Assembly (NCBI RefSeq): GCF_036967205.1
Contig: NZ_CP146022.1
Span: 5,084,001 to 5,148,000 of the forward strand
DNA: 64,000 bases
Direction of reading: 5' to 3'
From: Streptomyces sp. Q6
GTDB taxonomy: Bacteria > Actinomycetota > Actinomycetes > Streptomycetales > Streptomycetaceae
The position numbers and the translations under genes are program-made. A model generated the notes under the pieces. That model was not told the DNA's origin. It worked only from the letters and a program-made list of their open reading frames with translations, and searched no databases. Position 1 is the first letter of the stretch, and each line of letters opens with the position of its first letter. This document shows positions 45,401 through 53,592 of this stretch, one piece after another.

Positions 45401-47412
45401 CCGGGTACGACCACAAGGCCATGGGCATCACGGCGCGCGGTGCCTGGGAGTCCGTCAAGCGGCACTTCCGGGAGCTCGGCGTCGACTCGCAGTCCGAGGA
45501 CTTCACGGTCGTCGGCGTCGGCGACATGTCCGGTGACGTGTTCGGCAACGGGATGCTGCTGAGCGAGCACATCCGGCTCGTCGCCGCCTTCGACCACCGG
45601 CACATCTTCATCGACCCGAAGCCGGACGCGGCCACCTCGTACGCCGAGCGGCGCCGCATGTTCGAGCTGCCGCGCTCGTCGTGGGCCGAGTACGACAAGG
45701 AGCTGATCTCCGCGGGCGGCGGCGTCTTCCCGCGCTCCGCCAAGGCGATCCAGCTCAACGCGCACATCCGCGAGGCCCTCGGCATCGAGTCGGGCCAGCA
45801 GAAGATGACGCCGGCCGAGCTGATGAAGGCCATCCTCCAGGCGCCGGTCGACCTGCTGTGGAACGGCGGCATCGGTACGTACGTGAAGTCGTCGGTCGAG
45901 TCGAACACCGACGTCGGCGACAAGGCCAACGACGCCATCCGCGTCGACGGCCAGGACGTCCGCGCCAAGATCATCGGCGAGGGCGGCAACCTCGGCGCCA
46001 CGCAGCTCGGCCGGATCGAGTTCGCGCGGACCGGCGGCAAGGTGAACACCGACGCGATCGACAACAGCGCCGGCGTGAACACCTCCGACGTCGAGGTCAA
46101 CATCAAGATCCTGCTCAACGGTCTGGTCGCCGACGGTGACCTGACCGTCAAGCAGCGCAACAAGCTGCTCGCCGCGATGACCGACGAGGTCGGGCACCTG
46201 GTGCTGCGCAACAACTACGCGCAGAACACCGCCCTCGGGAACGCCGAGGCGCAGTCGCCGTCCCTGCTCCACGCCCACCAGCGGTTCATGCGCCGCCTGG
46301 GCAAGCAGGGCCACCTCGACCGGGGCCTGGAGTTCCTGCCGAACGACCGGCAGATCAAGGAGCTCCTCAACACCGGCCGGGGGCTGAGCCAGCCCGAGCT
46401 CGCCGTCCTCCTCGCGTACACGAAGATCACGGCCGCCGACGAGCTGATCCAGACGCCGCTGCCGGACGACCCGTACCTGCGCCGTCTGCTGCACGCCTAC
46501 TTCCCGCAGGCGCTGCGCGACAAGTACGGCGACGCGATCGACGGGCACGCGCTGCGCCGCGAGATCATCACGACGGTGCTGGTCAACGACACGGTGAACA
46601 CCGGTGGTTCGACCTTCCTGCACCGGCTGCGGGAGGAGACGGGCGCGTCCCTGGAGGAGATCGTGCGGGCGCAGCTCGCCGCGCGCGAGATCTTCGGCCT
46701 GAGCGAGGTGTGGGACGCCGTCGAGGCGCTCGACAATGTCGTCGCCGCCGACGTCCAGACCCGGATCCGCCTGCACTCGCGGCGACTTGTCGAGCGCGGC
46801 ACCCGCTGGCTGCTCAACAACCGCCCGCAGCCGCTCCAGTTGGCCGAGACGATCGACTTCTTCAAGGCCGGTGTCGCCGAGGTCTGGGCGGCCATGCCGA
46901 AGATGCTGCGCGGCGCCGACGCCGAGTGGTACCAGTCGATCCTCGACGAGCTGACCGGGGCGGGGGTGCCGGAGGAGCTGGCGCAGCGCGTCGCCGGGTT
47001 CTCGTCCGCGTTCCCGACGCTCGACATCGTGCAGATCGCCGACCGCACGGGCAAGGACGCGCTGGCCGTCGCCGAGGTGTACTACGACCTCGGTGACCGG
47101 CTCGCCATCACCCAACTCATGGACCGGATCATCGAGTTGCCGCGGGCCGACCGCTGGCAGTCGATGGCCCGCGCGTCGATCCGCGAGGACCTGTACGCGG
47201 CGCACGCCGCGCTGACGGCCGATGTGCTGGCCGCCGGGAACGGCACGTCGACGCCGGAGCAGCGGTTCAAGGCGTGGGAGGAGAAGAACGCGCCGATCCT
47301 GGGCCGGGCCCGCTCGACCCTGGAGGAGATCCAGGGCTCGGACGCCTTCGACCTGGCGAACCTGTCGGTGGCGATGCGCACGATGCGGACGCTGCTGCGC
47401 ACGCATTCGTAA
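42487..47412 (+). CDS. gdhB: NAD-specific glutamate dehydrogenase, 180-kDa class
   Basis: A 1,641-residue enzyme that oxidatively deaminates glutamate to 2-oxoglutarate with NAD, feeding catabolism. The long N-terminal half holds ACT-like regulatory segments ([20 protein letters not shown], about residues 98-118). The catalytic domain around residues 830-1250 shows [51 protein letters not shown]-like [20 protein letters not shown] and [15 protein letters not shown]. The C-terminal part is alpha helical. The ATG at 42487 follows AGAGGAC. A terminator follows directly. The size matches the S. clavuligerus-type enzyme. Confidence 0.95.
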   Translation: [1641 protein letters not shown]

Positions 47413-47422
47413 CCGTCGTAGG

Positions 47423-47470
47423 AGAGGGTGGGGCGCGTCGGGCCGGTCGGCTCGACGCGCCCCACCCTCT
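47423..47470 (+). terminator. Terminator of gdh
   Basis: AGAGGGTGGGGCGCGTCG (47423-47440) pairs perfectly over 18 bases with CGACGCGCCCCACCCTCT (47453-47470), with a 12-base loop, followed by TTCGCGTTTCTTTT. It starts 10 bases after the gdh stop. Confidence 0.95.
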
Positions 47471-47584
47471 TTCGCGTTTCTTTTGCGGGTCATGACGCTC
47501 GCCATGGCCTCCGGATATGCCTTGAAACCGGGCATTACGTCTAAAGTGGACCTGATTGTCTGACTGATTGATCAGGGAGAGCCG

Positions 47585-48367
47585 ATGCCGTCGAAGTCGC
47601 CGAAGCCGACGAGCCGCGCCGCCGCGCTGCCCCACGACTGGGCCGCGACGCCGCTCACCGTCGTCATGCCGACGTACAACGAGGCGGGGAACCTGCCCGG
47701 AATGGCCGAGGCGCTGATGGCCCTGGACCTGCCGGGGCTGCGGCTGCTCGTCGTCGACGACTCCAGCCCGGACGGCACGGGGGACATCGCCGAGGAGTAC
47801 GTGCGCAGATTCGGGCCCGAGCGGATCTCCGTCCTGCACCGGGCCGGCAAGGAAGGGCTCGGCCGCGCCTACGCGGCGGGCATGTCGCGGGCCGTCGCCG
47901 ACGGCGCCCGGTACGTGCTCCAGATGGACGCCGACGGCAGCCACCCGGTGTCAAAGGTCGCCGAGATGCTCGGAGTTGCCCTGTCCACCGGCGCCGGCGT
48001 CACCATCGGCAGCCGGTACGTCCAGGGCGGCACCCTCTCCGACGCGTGGGGCGCGCACCGCCGCCTGCTGTCCCGCTGGGCCAACGCGTACGCGGGCACC
48101 ATCCTCGGCACCCGGGTGCGCGACATCACCGGCGGCTTCAACCTGTGGCGCGAGGACGCGCTGCGCGCCATCGACCTCGGCTCCGTCGACAGCGCCGGCT
48201 ACAGCTTCCAGGTCGAGATGAAGTACCGGGCGCTGCGCCGCGGTTACGGGATCGTGGAGGTGCCGATCCACTTCGAGGACCGCACGATCGGCGAGTCGAA
48301 GATGAGCCTCATGGTGCAACTGGAGTCCGTCGCGATGCCGTGGAAGCTGCGCGCGAGGGCACGGTGA
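47585..48367 (+). CDS. Polyprenol-phosphate mannosyl (dolichol-phosphate mannose-type) synthase
   Basis: A 260-residue GT2 enzyme that transfers mannose from GDP-mannose to polyprenyl phosphate at the inner face of the membrane. The GT-A motifs are LTVVMPTYNEAGNLPGMA (about residues 24-41), VVDDSSPDGTGDIAEEYV, the LQMDADGSHPVSKV DxD site (about 117) and ITGGFNLWREDALRAI. No C-terminal TM domain is present, as in soluble Ppm catalytic domains. ATG follows AGGGAGAGCC. Two membrane-protein genes follow with overlaps (GTGA), so the three form one operon. GDP-mannose could come from the manA/manB genes at the start of the window. Confidence 0.92.
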   Translation: MPSKSPKPTSRAAALPHDWAATPLTVVMPTYNEAGNLPGMAEALMALDLPGLRLLVVDDSSPDGTGDIAEEYVRRFGPERISVLHRAGKEGLGRAYAAGMSRAVADGARYVLQMDADGSHPVSKVAEMLGVALSTGAGVTIGSRYVQGGTLSDAWGAHRRLLSRWANAYAGTILGTRVRDITGGFNLWREDALRAIDLGSVDSAGYSFQVEMKYRALRRGYGIVEVPIHFEDRTIGESKMSLMVQLESVAMPWKLRARAR

Positions 48368-48825
48368 CGGTCGCCTCGTACATGCAGCCACGCCCCGCCC
48401 TGCTGCGCCTGCGCCGCCTGTCCTACGAACTCGTGAAGTTCGGTGTGGTCGGCGGCAGCGGCGTCCTCGTCAACCTCGTCGTCTTCAACTTCCTCTTCCA
48501 GGGCCTGGGTTCGGGCGCCATGGCGGCCACGGTCGTCGCGAGCTGTGTCGCCATGGGCACCAACTACCTGGGCTTTCGCTACTTCGCCTACCGCGACCGG
48601 GCGGCCCGCACCCGCCGCCAGATCCTGCTCTTCTTCGTCTTCAGCGGCCTGGGTGTGCTGATGGAGAGCGCGCTGTTCTACGCGGGCTACCACGGCGCGG
48701 GCATGACCGGGCCGCTCGCCTCGAACGTGGCCAAGGCCCTGTCGATCCTGCTGGCCTCCGCGTTCCGCTTCCTGGTCTACCGGACGTGGGTCTTCCAGCA
48801 TCGGCAGCATGCGCGGCACGGGTAG
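48364..48825 (+). CDS. GtrA-family membrane protein
   Basis: A 153-residue protein with four TM helices (about residues 25-45, 55-75, 88-108, 118-140), the size and pattern of GtrA proteins. Signature: YELVKFGVVGGSGVLVNLVV at the first TM, GTNYLGFRYFAYR after the second, and FRFLVYRTWVFQH at the C-terminus. GtrA proteins are thought to move polyprenol-linked sugars across the membrane. The GTG at 48364 overlaps the previous gene's stop (GTGA); the ATG at 48382 is an alternative. It probably flips the polyprenol-phosphate-mannose made by the upstream gene. Confidence 0.9.
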   Translation: MTVASYMQPRPALLRLRRLSYELVKFGVVGGSGVLVNLVVFNFLFQGLGSGAMAATVVASCVAMGTNYLGFRYFAYRDRAARTRRQILLFFVFSGLGVLMESALFYAGYHGAGMTGPLASNVAKALSILLASAFRFLVYRTWVFQHRQHARHG

Positions 48826-50332
48826 CGCGGTCGCGCGGATCGGCGCCCTGCTCGTCCTCGTGCTGCTGCTCGGGGTCGTCGTACGCCTGCCGTGGGCCGG
48901 TGACCTGGGCGTGCACGCGGCGACGATCGAGCGGCTGCGGCACGATCCGCTCGACCCCGGCGACCCGCTCGTCGCCGCCGACACGCCGTCCCCGTACTAC
49001 ACGCCGTGGACGCTGCTGCTCGGGTGCCTGGCGAAGGCGAGCGGGCTCGGGGTGTTCGTGGTGCTGCGGATCGCGGCGCTCGTGTCGCTGGCGGTGCTCG
49101 CCTCGGGCGTGTGGGCCTTCGTCGGCGGATTCATGGGCGGGGGCGCGGGCGGGCTCGGGCGAGGGGAGGGCGGCAGGGCGCGGCGCGCCGCCGTCGCCGC
49201 TCTCGTGCTGCTGTGCCTGGTACTGCTGTGGGGCACGGCCCTGTTCAACTGGAGCGGGTTCCTCGGCCTCAACTCCCTGGCTCTGACGGTCGCTTACCCC
49301 AGCACGTTCGCGCTCGGCGCGTCCTTCTGGCTGTGGGCGCTGCTGCGGCGGGCCACCGAGCTGTGGCACCTGCTCGGTGCGGGCGCGCTGTGGGCGGTCA
49401 TTCTGCTCAGTCACCAGTTCACCGGCGTCGTCGCGTCGTTGGGGGCCCTCGCCATGGTGGTGGGGGTGCGGCCGTGGCCGGGGCGGGCGTACTGGCTCCG
49501 GCTCGGCGGCGGGCTCGCGCTGGGCCTCGTCCTGCTCGCCGGGTGGCCGTACTACCCGTTCTTCTCGCTGTTCGGCGTCGACGGCCTGGAGGAGATCCAC
49601 CGGCCCCTGTACCGGGACCTGGCCGGACGGTTCTGGCTGGTCGCGGTGGTCGGCGGGGCCGCGCTGGTGCTGCGGTGGCGGCGTGAGCGGCGGGACCCGC
49701 TGGTGCTGTTCTGCCTGCTGGGGCTCGTGGTGTTCGTGGCGGGTGGGGCGAGCGGGCACTGGTCGTGGGGGCGGGTGTTGCCCGCCGTGCTGATCCCCGC
49801 GCAGGTCGCTGCCGCCCTGGAGGTGTTCTTCGCGCCGCGCCGCGCCGTACGCACCGCCTTCGCAGGGGTGGTCGCCGCCGCTCTCGTCGTGGGGGCGTGG
49901 ACGCAGTCAGGGACGCTCGGCCACGTCGTCCCGCGCGGCACGCTCCCGGCCGCGATCGCCGCCAAGTACCGCACACCGTGGACGGGTTACCACTGGATCA
50001 CGCCCTGGACGGCGTACGGGGACGTGGTCCTCGCCAAGACGTTCCCGGCCCGGCAGATCCCCGCGTACGGGCCGTACACCGTCGCCCCCGGCTATCCCGA
50101 CTTCTTCCTCGGCGACGAGGGCGCCCGTGACGCGGCGGTGCGGACGTACTTCGCCGCGCGCTCGACCCGGGCCGAGCGGCTCGCCGTCCTGCGCCGCTAC
50201 GACGTGAAGTGGGTCGTGGCGTACCGGAGCGACGGGGGCCTCGCGGGCTCGGACCCGGCCCTCGCGAAGGTGGCGGTGGGGCCGCGCGGGCAGGTGCTGT
50301 ACCAGGTCGGGGAAGCGGCGCTCAGAGGGTGA
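48809..50332 (+). CDS. Multi-TM GT-C-like putative glycosyltransferase
   Basis: A 507-residue integral membrane protein with about ten TM helices spread over residues 10-385 and a C-terminal extracytoplasmic domain of about 130 residues (AAIAAKYRTPWTGYHWITPW, YDVKWVVAYRSDGG). The first extracytoplasmic loop has acidic residues (HDPLDPGDPLVAADTPSPYY) placed like the metal-binding loop of GT-C mannosyltransferases, but no full family motif is certain. It overlaps the GtrA gene by 17 bp and completes a synthase - flippase - transferase set, so it may use polyprenol-phosphate-mannose as donor. Acceptor is unknown. Confidence 0.75.
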   Translation: MRGTGSAVARIGALLVLVLLLGVVVRLPWAGDLGVHAATIERLRHDPLDPGDPLVAADTPSPYYTPWTLLLGCLAKASGLGVFVVLRIAALVSLAVLASGVWAFVGGFMGGGAGGLGRGEGGRARRAAVAALVLLCLVLLWGTALFNWSGFLGLNSLALTVAYPSTFALGASFWLWALLRRATELWHLLGAGALWAVILLSHQFTGVVASLGALAMVVGVRPWPGRAYWLRLGGGLALGLVLLAGWPYYPFFSLFGVDGLEEIHRPLYRDLAGRFWLVAVVGGAALVLRWRRERRDPLVLFCLLGLVVFVAGGASGHWSWGRVLPAVLIPAQVAAALEVFFAPRRAVRTAFAGVVAAALVVGAWTQSGTLGHVVPRGTLPAAIAAKYRTPWTGYHWITPWTAYGDVVLAKTFPARQIPAYGPYTVAPGYPDFFLGDEGARDAAVRTYFAARSTRAERLAVLRRYDVKWVVAYRSDGGLAGSDPALAKVAVGPRGQVLYQVGEAALRG

Positions 50333-50957
50333 GGCCCAGCGCGCCGGCCCGCAGCCCCGCCTGGAACCGGGAGTCCGCGCCCAGCGTGTCGAGGAGCTCG
50401 GCGACCCGGCGCCGGTACGTGCGCACGGACATGCCGAGCTCGCGCGCGGCCGTCTCGTCGGTGGCGCCCGAGCCGAGCGCCCGCAGGATCCGGCGGGAGG
50501 CGGGGGTCAACTCCGGCTGCTCGGTGCGCAGCAGGTCGGCGAGGTCGGTGGCCGACTCCCAGGCCGCCTCGAAGAGCGCGTACACCCCGCCGACCAGCGT
50601 CGGGGAGACGGTCAGCGTGTACTCCTGACGCGGGCCCGTGAGGATCATCGTGCGCTGGTCGAGGATGATCGTGCTGCGCGGCAGCGGTGTCGCCGCGACC
50701 CTGATCCGCGTGCCCTGGTCGGCGATCTCGCGCAGATGCGCGCGGTGCTCCTCGTTCGCCAGGGCGGCCGGGCTGACCAGCTTGCGGGAGCGCCGCACCT
50801 GGTGGGGCCGGGTCCGTGCGCCGATGGTCCGCCGGACGCCGCGCCAGGCGTCGAGGTCGCAGGCGGCGACGAGGAACTCCTGCGACACCGCGTCGAAGAA
50901 GGGTGCCGTACGGGCGAGCATTTCCTGTTCGCCATGGAGGGTCACGGTCTCGGCCAT
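50322..50957 (-). CDS. HTH transcriptional regulator (LuxR-type, with PLD/TrmB-like sensor)
   Basis: A 211-residue regulator. The N-terminal 140 residues resemble the phospholipase-D-like sensor found with TrmB/LuxR-type HTH in actinobacteria (EEHRAHLREIADQGTRIRVA, PLPRSTIILDQRTMILTGPR). The C-terminal HTH (about 145-205) reads LTPASRRILRALGSGATDET and ELGMSVRTYRRRVAELLDTL. The ATG at 50957 is preferred; an ATG 18 bases upstream is possible. It is divergent from the aldo/keto reductase 73 bp away, which is likely its target. Its 3' end overlaps the GT-C gene by 11 bp. Confidence 0.8.
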   Translation of the reverse strand: MAETVTLHGEQEMLARTAPFFDAVSQEFLVAACDLDAWRGVRRTIGARTRPHQVRRSRKLVSPAALANEEHRAHLREIADQGTRIRVAATPLPRSTIILDQRTMILTGPRQEYTLTVSPTLVGGVYALFEAAWESATDLADLLRTEQPELTPASRRILRALGSGATDETAARELGMSVRTYRRRVAELLDTLGADSRFQAGLRAGALGLTL

Positions 50958-51030
50958 CACCCCAGTGTGCCCCATGGCAGGTTGCTGCCACCGGTCGCGA
51001 CCGGGGCCCGCGGCGGCGCAGGGTGGAGCC

Positions 51031-51888
51031 ATGATCCAGACACTCAGCCTCGGTGGCGATCTCACCGTCCACCGCGTCGGCTTCGGCGCGATGCGCCTGC
51101 CCCGCAACAGCTTCACCGGCCCCGCCCGCGACCCGGAGACCGGCCGCGCCGTGCTGCGCCGCGCCGTCGAGCTCGGCGTCGACCACATCGACACCGCCGA
51201 CTTCTACCGCAGCGGCGGCGAGGGGGCGGTGCGCGCCAACACCCTCATCCGCGAGGCCCTGCACCCGTACGCGGACGGCCTGACGATCGCGACCAAGGTC
51301 GGGCCGGTCTTCGGCCCCGAGGGCCCGCTGGGCGAGGCGGCCCCGGCGCAGCTGCGCGCGCAGGTCGAGACCAACCTGGAGAACCTCGGCCTCGACCGGC
51401 TCGACCTCGTCTATCTGCGGATCGGCAGTTCCCTGGAGGTGCCGCACGGCGACTCGCTCGCCGAGCGCTTCGAGGCGCTCGCCGCGCTGCGCGAGGAGGG
51501 GCTGATCCGGCATCTGGGCATCAGCAACGTCGACACGGCGCATCTGGCGCAGGCTCGGGCGATCGCCCCCGTCGCGGCCGTGCAGAACCACTTCAACCCG
51601 GTCGACCGGGCCGCGACCGAACTGCACGCCGCGTGCGCGGACGCGGGGATCGCCTTCGTGCCGTTCGGCTCGCTGGGGATGGGCATGACCGATGTCTCCT
51701 CGGCGGCGATCGAGAAGGTCGCGGCACGGCACGGCGCCACCGTCCACCAGATCGCCCTCGCCTGGGCGCTGTCCCTGTCACCGGTGACGCTGGTGATCCC
51801 GGGGACGGGGTCCACGGAGCACCTGGAGGAGAACGTGGCGGCGGGTTCGCTGACGCTGACGGACGAGGACCTGGCCGACCTCGGCTGA
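51031..51888 (+). CDS. Aldo/keto reductase
   Basis: A 285-residue TIM-barrel NADPH-dependent oxidoreductase. The AKR signatures are VDHIDTADFYRSGG (Asp and catalytic Tyr, about residues 50-64), IATKVGP (Lys about 88) and RLDLVYLRIG, in which the usual His in the DLxxxH position appears to be replaced. GISNVDTAHLAQA and the C-terminal PVTLVIPGTGSTEHLEEN are clear. ATG follows GGTGGAG. Substrate is unknown. Divergent from its presumed regulator. Confidence 0.88.
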   Translation: MIQTLSLGGDLTVHRVGFGAMRLPRNSFTGPARDPETGRAVLRRAVELGVDHIDTADFYRSGGEGAVRANTLIREALHPYADGLTIATKVGPVFGPEGPLGEAAPAQLRAQVETNLENLGLDRLDLVYLRIGSSLEVPHGDSLAERFEALAALREEGLIRHLGISNVDTAHLAQARAIAPVAAVQNHFNPVDRAATELHAACADAGIAFVPFGSLGMGMTDVSSAAIEKVAARHGATVHQIALAWALSLSPVTLVIPGTGSTEHLEENVAAGSLTLTDEDLADLG

Positions 51889-51918
51889 GCAGGCGAGGGC
51901 GGCGGCACGGGCGGGCCG

Positions 51919-53592
51919 TCAGCGGGTCGCGCTCGCCACCAGCCGTGCCGTCCGCCGCACCCGCCGCCCCACCGGGCCGCGTCCCAGCCGCCGGGTGAGC
52001 GGCTGGACGACCTTCGCGGTCACGCCGACCGGCTCGAACCGCGTCTGGAGCCGCCCGGCACCCCGCCCCTCCGGCTCCACGGTCACCTTGTGCCGGTGGA
52101 CGTGGGCCGTGAACGCCGGGAAGTCCAGCGGGGCGAGCAGCAGTCCCGTGTTGCGCAGGCCGCCCTGCGCCTGGAGCTGGAGCAGCGGGTGGCGGACGCC
52201 GTCGAAGCCCTGCGCAGGCAGCGGTGCCGTGCTCAGGTCGAGCAGCACACGCCCCTCGAAGATCCCCGGCCGCACCGGATCGAGCCGGAACCGTACGGTC
52301 ATCCGCTTGCGGCCGGGGGACAGGAGCAGCGACGCGATCTGCGGGCCGACCGGCAGCCGCAGCCCCGGGTCGTACGTGCGGACGCGCAGCGCCACCGACG
52401 CGGGCCCGGGGCCCCGCTCGACGGACAGGATCTCGTGCCGGAACTGGGCCCGGGGAAACGGGCGCTCGCCCAACGCCAGCTCCGTCAGGGCGAGTTCGCG
52501 CCGCCCGTCCGCGGTGTCGGGCACCCGGTCGCCCCAGTAGACGGCGCCCCGCGCGTCGCTCACGGTGACCCGCGGGGCGACCCCGTGGCCGAGGCCCCGC
52601 GCCGCGAGCCGCGCGTCGTCGAGGCGTCCGTCGCGCACCAGCTGGACGACGACCCGCTCGGCGCGCGGCAGCCGGGCGAAGGCGCCCGGGGCGAGCCGTG
52701 CCAGGTACGGGTTCATGAGGTCCGCGAACCCGGTGAGCCACGCGTCGTCGCGGAACGGCAGATCGCCCGCGTACATCCGGAAGTCGTGCTTGAGGAACTT
52801 GTAGTCCTTCGCCTCGCGCAGCGCCGCGCTGTACCCGCCCGCCGCCAGGAAGTCGTCGATGAGCTCCTGGACGTGGACGCGGTCGCGGACGTTGCTCAGC
52901 TTGTGCCGCTGGTTGGAGATGGAGGCGGCGGTCTCGGCGACGTACGGCGCGATGTACCAGCGGTAGACCGGCTCGGGGATGATCGTGAAGGACTTCGCGA
53001 GGCAGTACGCCTGCGCGGAGAAGAGCTGGTCCTCGTAGTGGATGCCCTCGGGGAAGCGCAGGCCGTGCCGGTCGAGGAAGGCGCGCGCGTACATCTTGCT
53101 GGTCGACAGGTGCTCGAAGAACAGGCCGGGTTCGGCCTCGATGCCGTCGACCGTGCGCCGCTCGGCGACCAGGTGCGGCATCCACAGCGAGGTGCGGCCC
53201 GTGTCGACCCGTACGCGCTCCACCGCGCCCATCGCGAAGTCGATCTCGCGTTCGCGGTGCGCGGCCAGCAGCGACTCGACGGCGCGGGGCGGCAGTTCGT
53301 CGTCGCTGTCGAGGAACATCAGGTACGGGGCGCGGGCGATGTCCAGCGCCCGGTTGCGCGGGGCGCTGCACCCGCCGCTGTTCTCCGGCAGCCGCAGATA
53401 GGTGATGCGGTGATCGGCGGCGGCCAGCTCCCGTGCCACCTGCGGGGTGTTGTCGGTCGAGTGGTCGTCGCTGATGACGATCTCGATGTCGGTGTGGGTC
53501 TGCGCCTGGAGGGAGGCGACGGCGCGGGGGAGGCGCTCGGCGTCGTTGAAGACGATGACCGTGACGGTCACGTCGGGGGTGCGCGCGGGCAT
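51919..53592 (-). CDS. Glycosyltransferase family 2 with C-terminal extension (wall polymer cluster)
   Basis: A 557-residue GT2 enzyme. The GT-A domain covers about residues 1-230 with VTVTVIVFNDAERLPRAVAS, the DDHSTDNTPQVARELA motif, NSGGCSAPRNRALDIARAPY and the metal-binding LMFLDSDDELPPRAVE. GIHYEDQLFSAQAYCLAKSF forms the acceptor side. The C-terminal half (about 300-545) is beta-rich, as in TarS-like wall teichoic acid transferases. ATG overlaps the preceding gene's stop by one base (TGATG), so the three-gene polymer block is translationally coupled. It probably decorates the wall polymer. Confidence 0.87.
   Translation of the reverse strand: MPARTPDVTVTVIVFNDAERLPRAVASLQAQTHTDIEIVISDDHSTDNTPQVARELAAADHRITYLRLPENSGGCSAPRNRALDIARAPYLMFLDSDDELPPRAVESLLAAHREREIDFAMGAVERVRVDTGRTSLWMPHLVAERRTVDGIEAEPGLFFEHLSTSKMYARAFLDRHGLRFPEGIHYEDQLFSAQAYCLAKSFTIIPEPVYRWYIAPYVAETAASISNQRHKLSNVRDRVHVQELIDDFLAAGGYSAALREAKDYKFLKHDFRMYAGDLPFRDDAWLTGFADLMNPYLARLAPGAFARLPRAERVVVQLVRDGRLDDARLAARGLGHGVAPRVTVSDARGAVYWGDRVPDTADGRRELALTELALGERPFPRAQFRHEILSVERGPGPASVALRVRTYDPGLRLPVGPQIASLLLSPGRKRMTVRFRLDPVRPGIFEGRVLLDLSTAPLPAQGFDGVRHPLLQLQAQGGLRNTGLLLAPLDFPAFTAHVHRHKVTVEPEGRGAGRLQTRFEPVGVTAKVVQPLTRRLGRGPVGRRVRRTARLVASATR

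Noticed and set aside
42571-47535. Very long open frame on the minus strand opposite gdh (1,654 codons)
   Set aside because: Typical high-GC antisense shadow: highly repetitive Arg/Val/Leu/Asp composition and no family motif, while the plus strand encodes an intact glutamate dehydrogenase.
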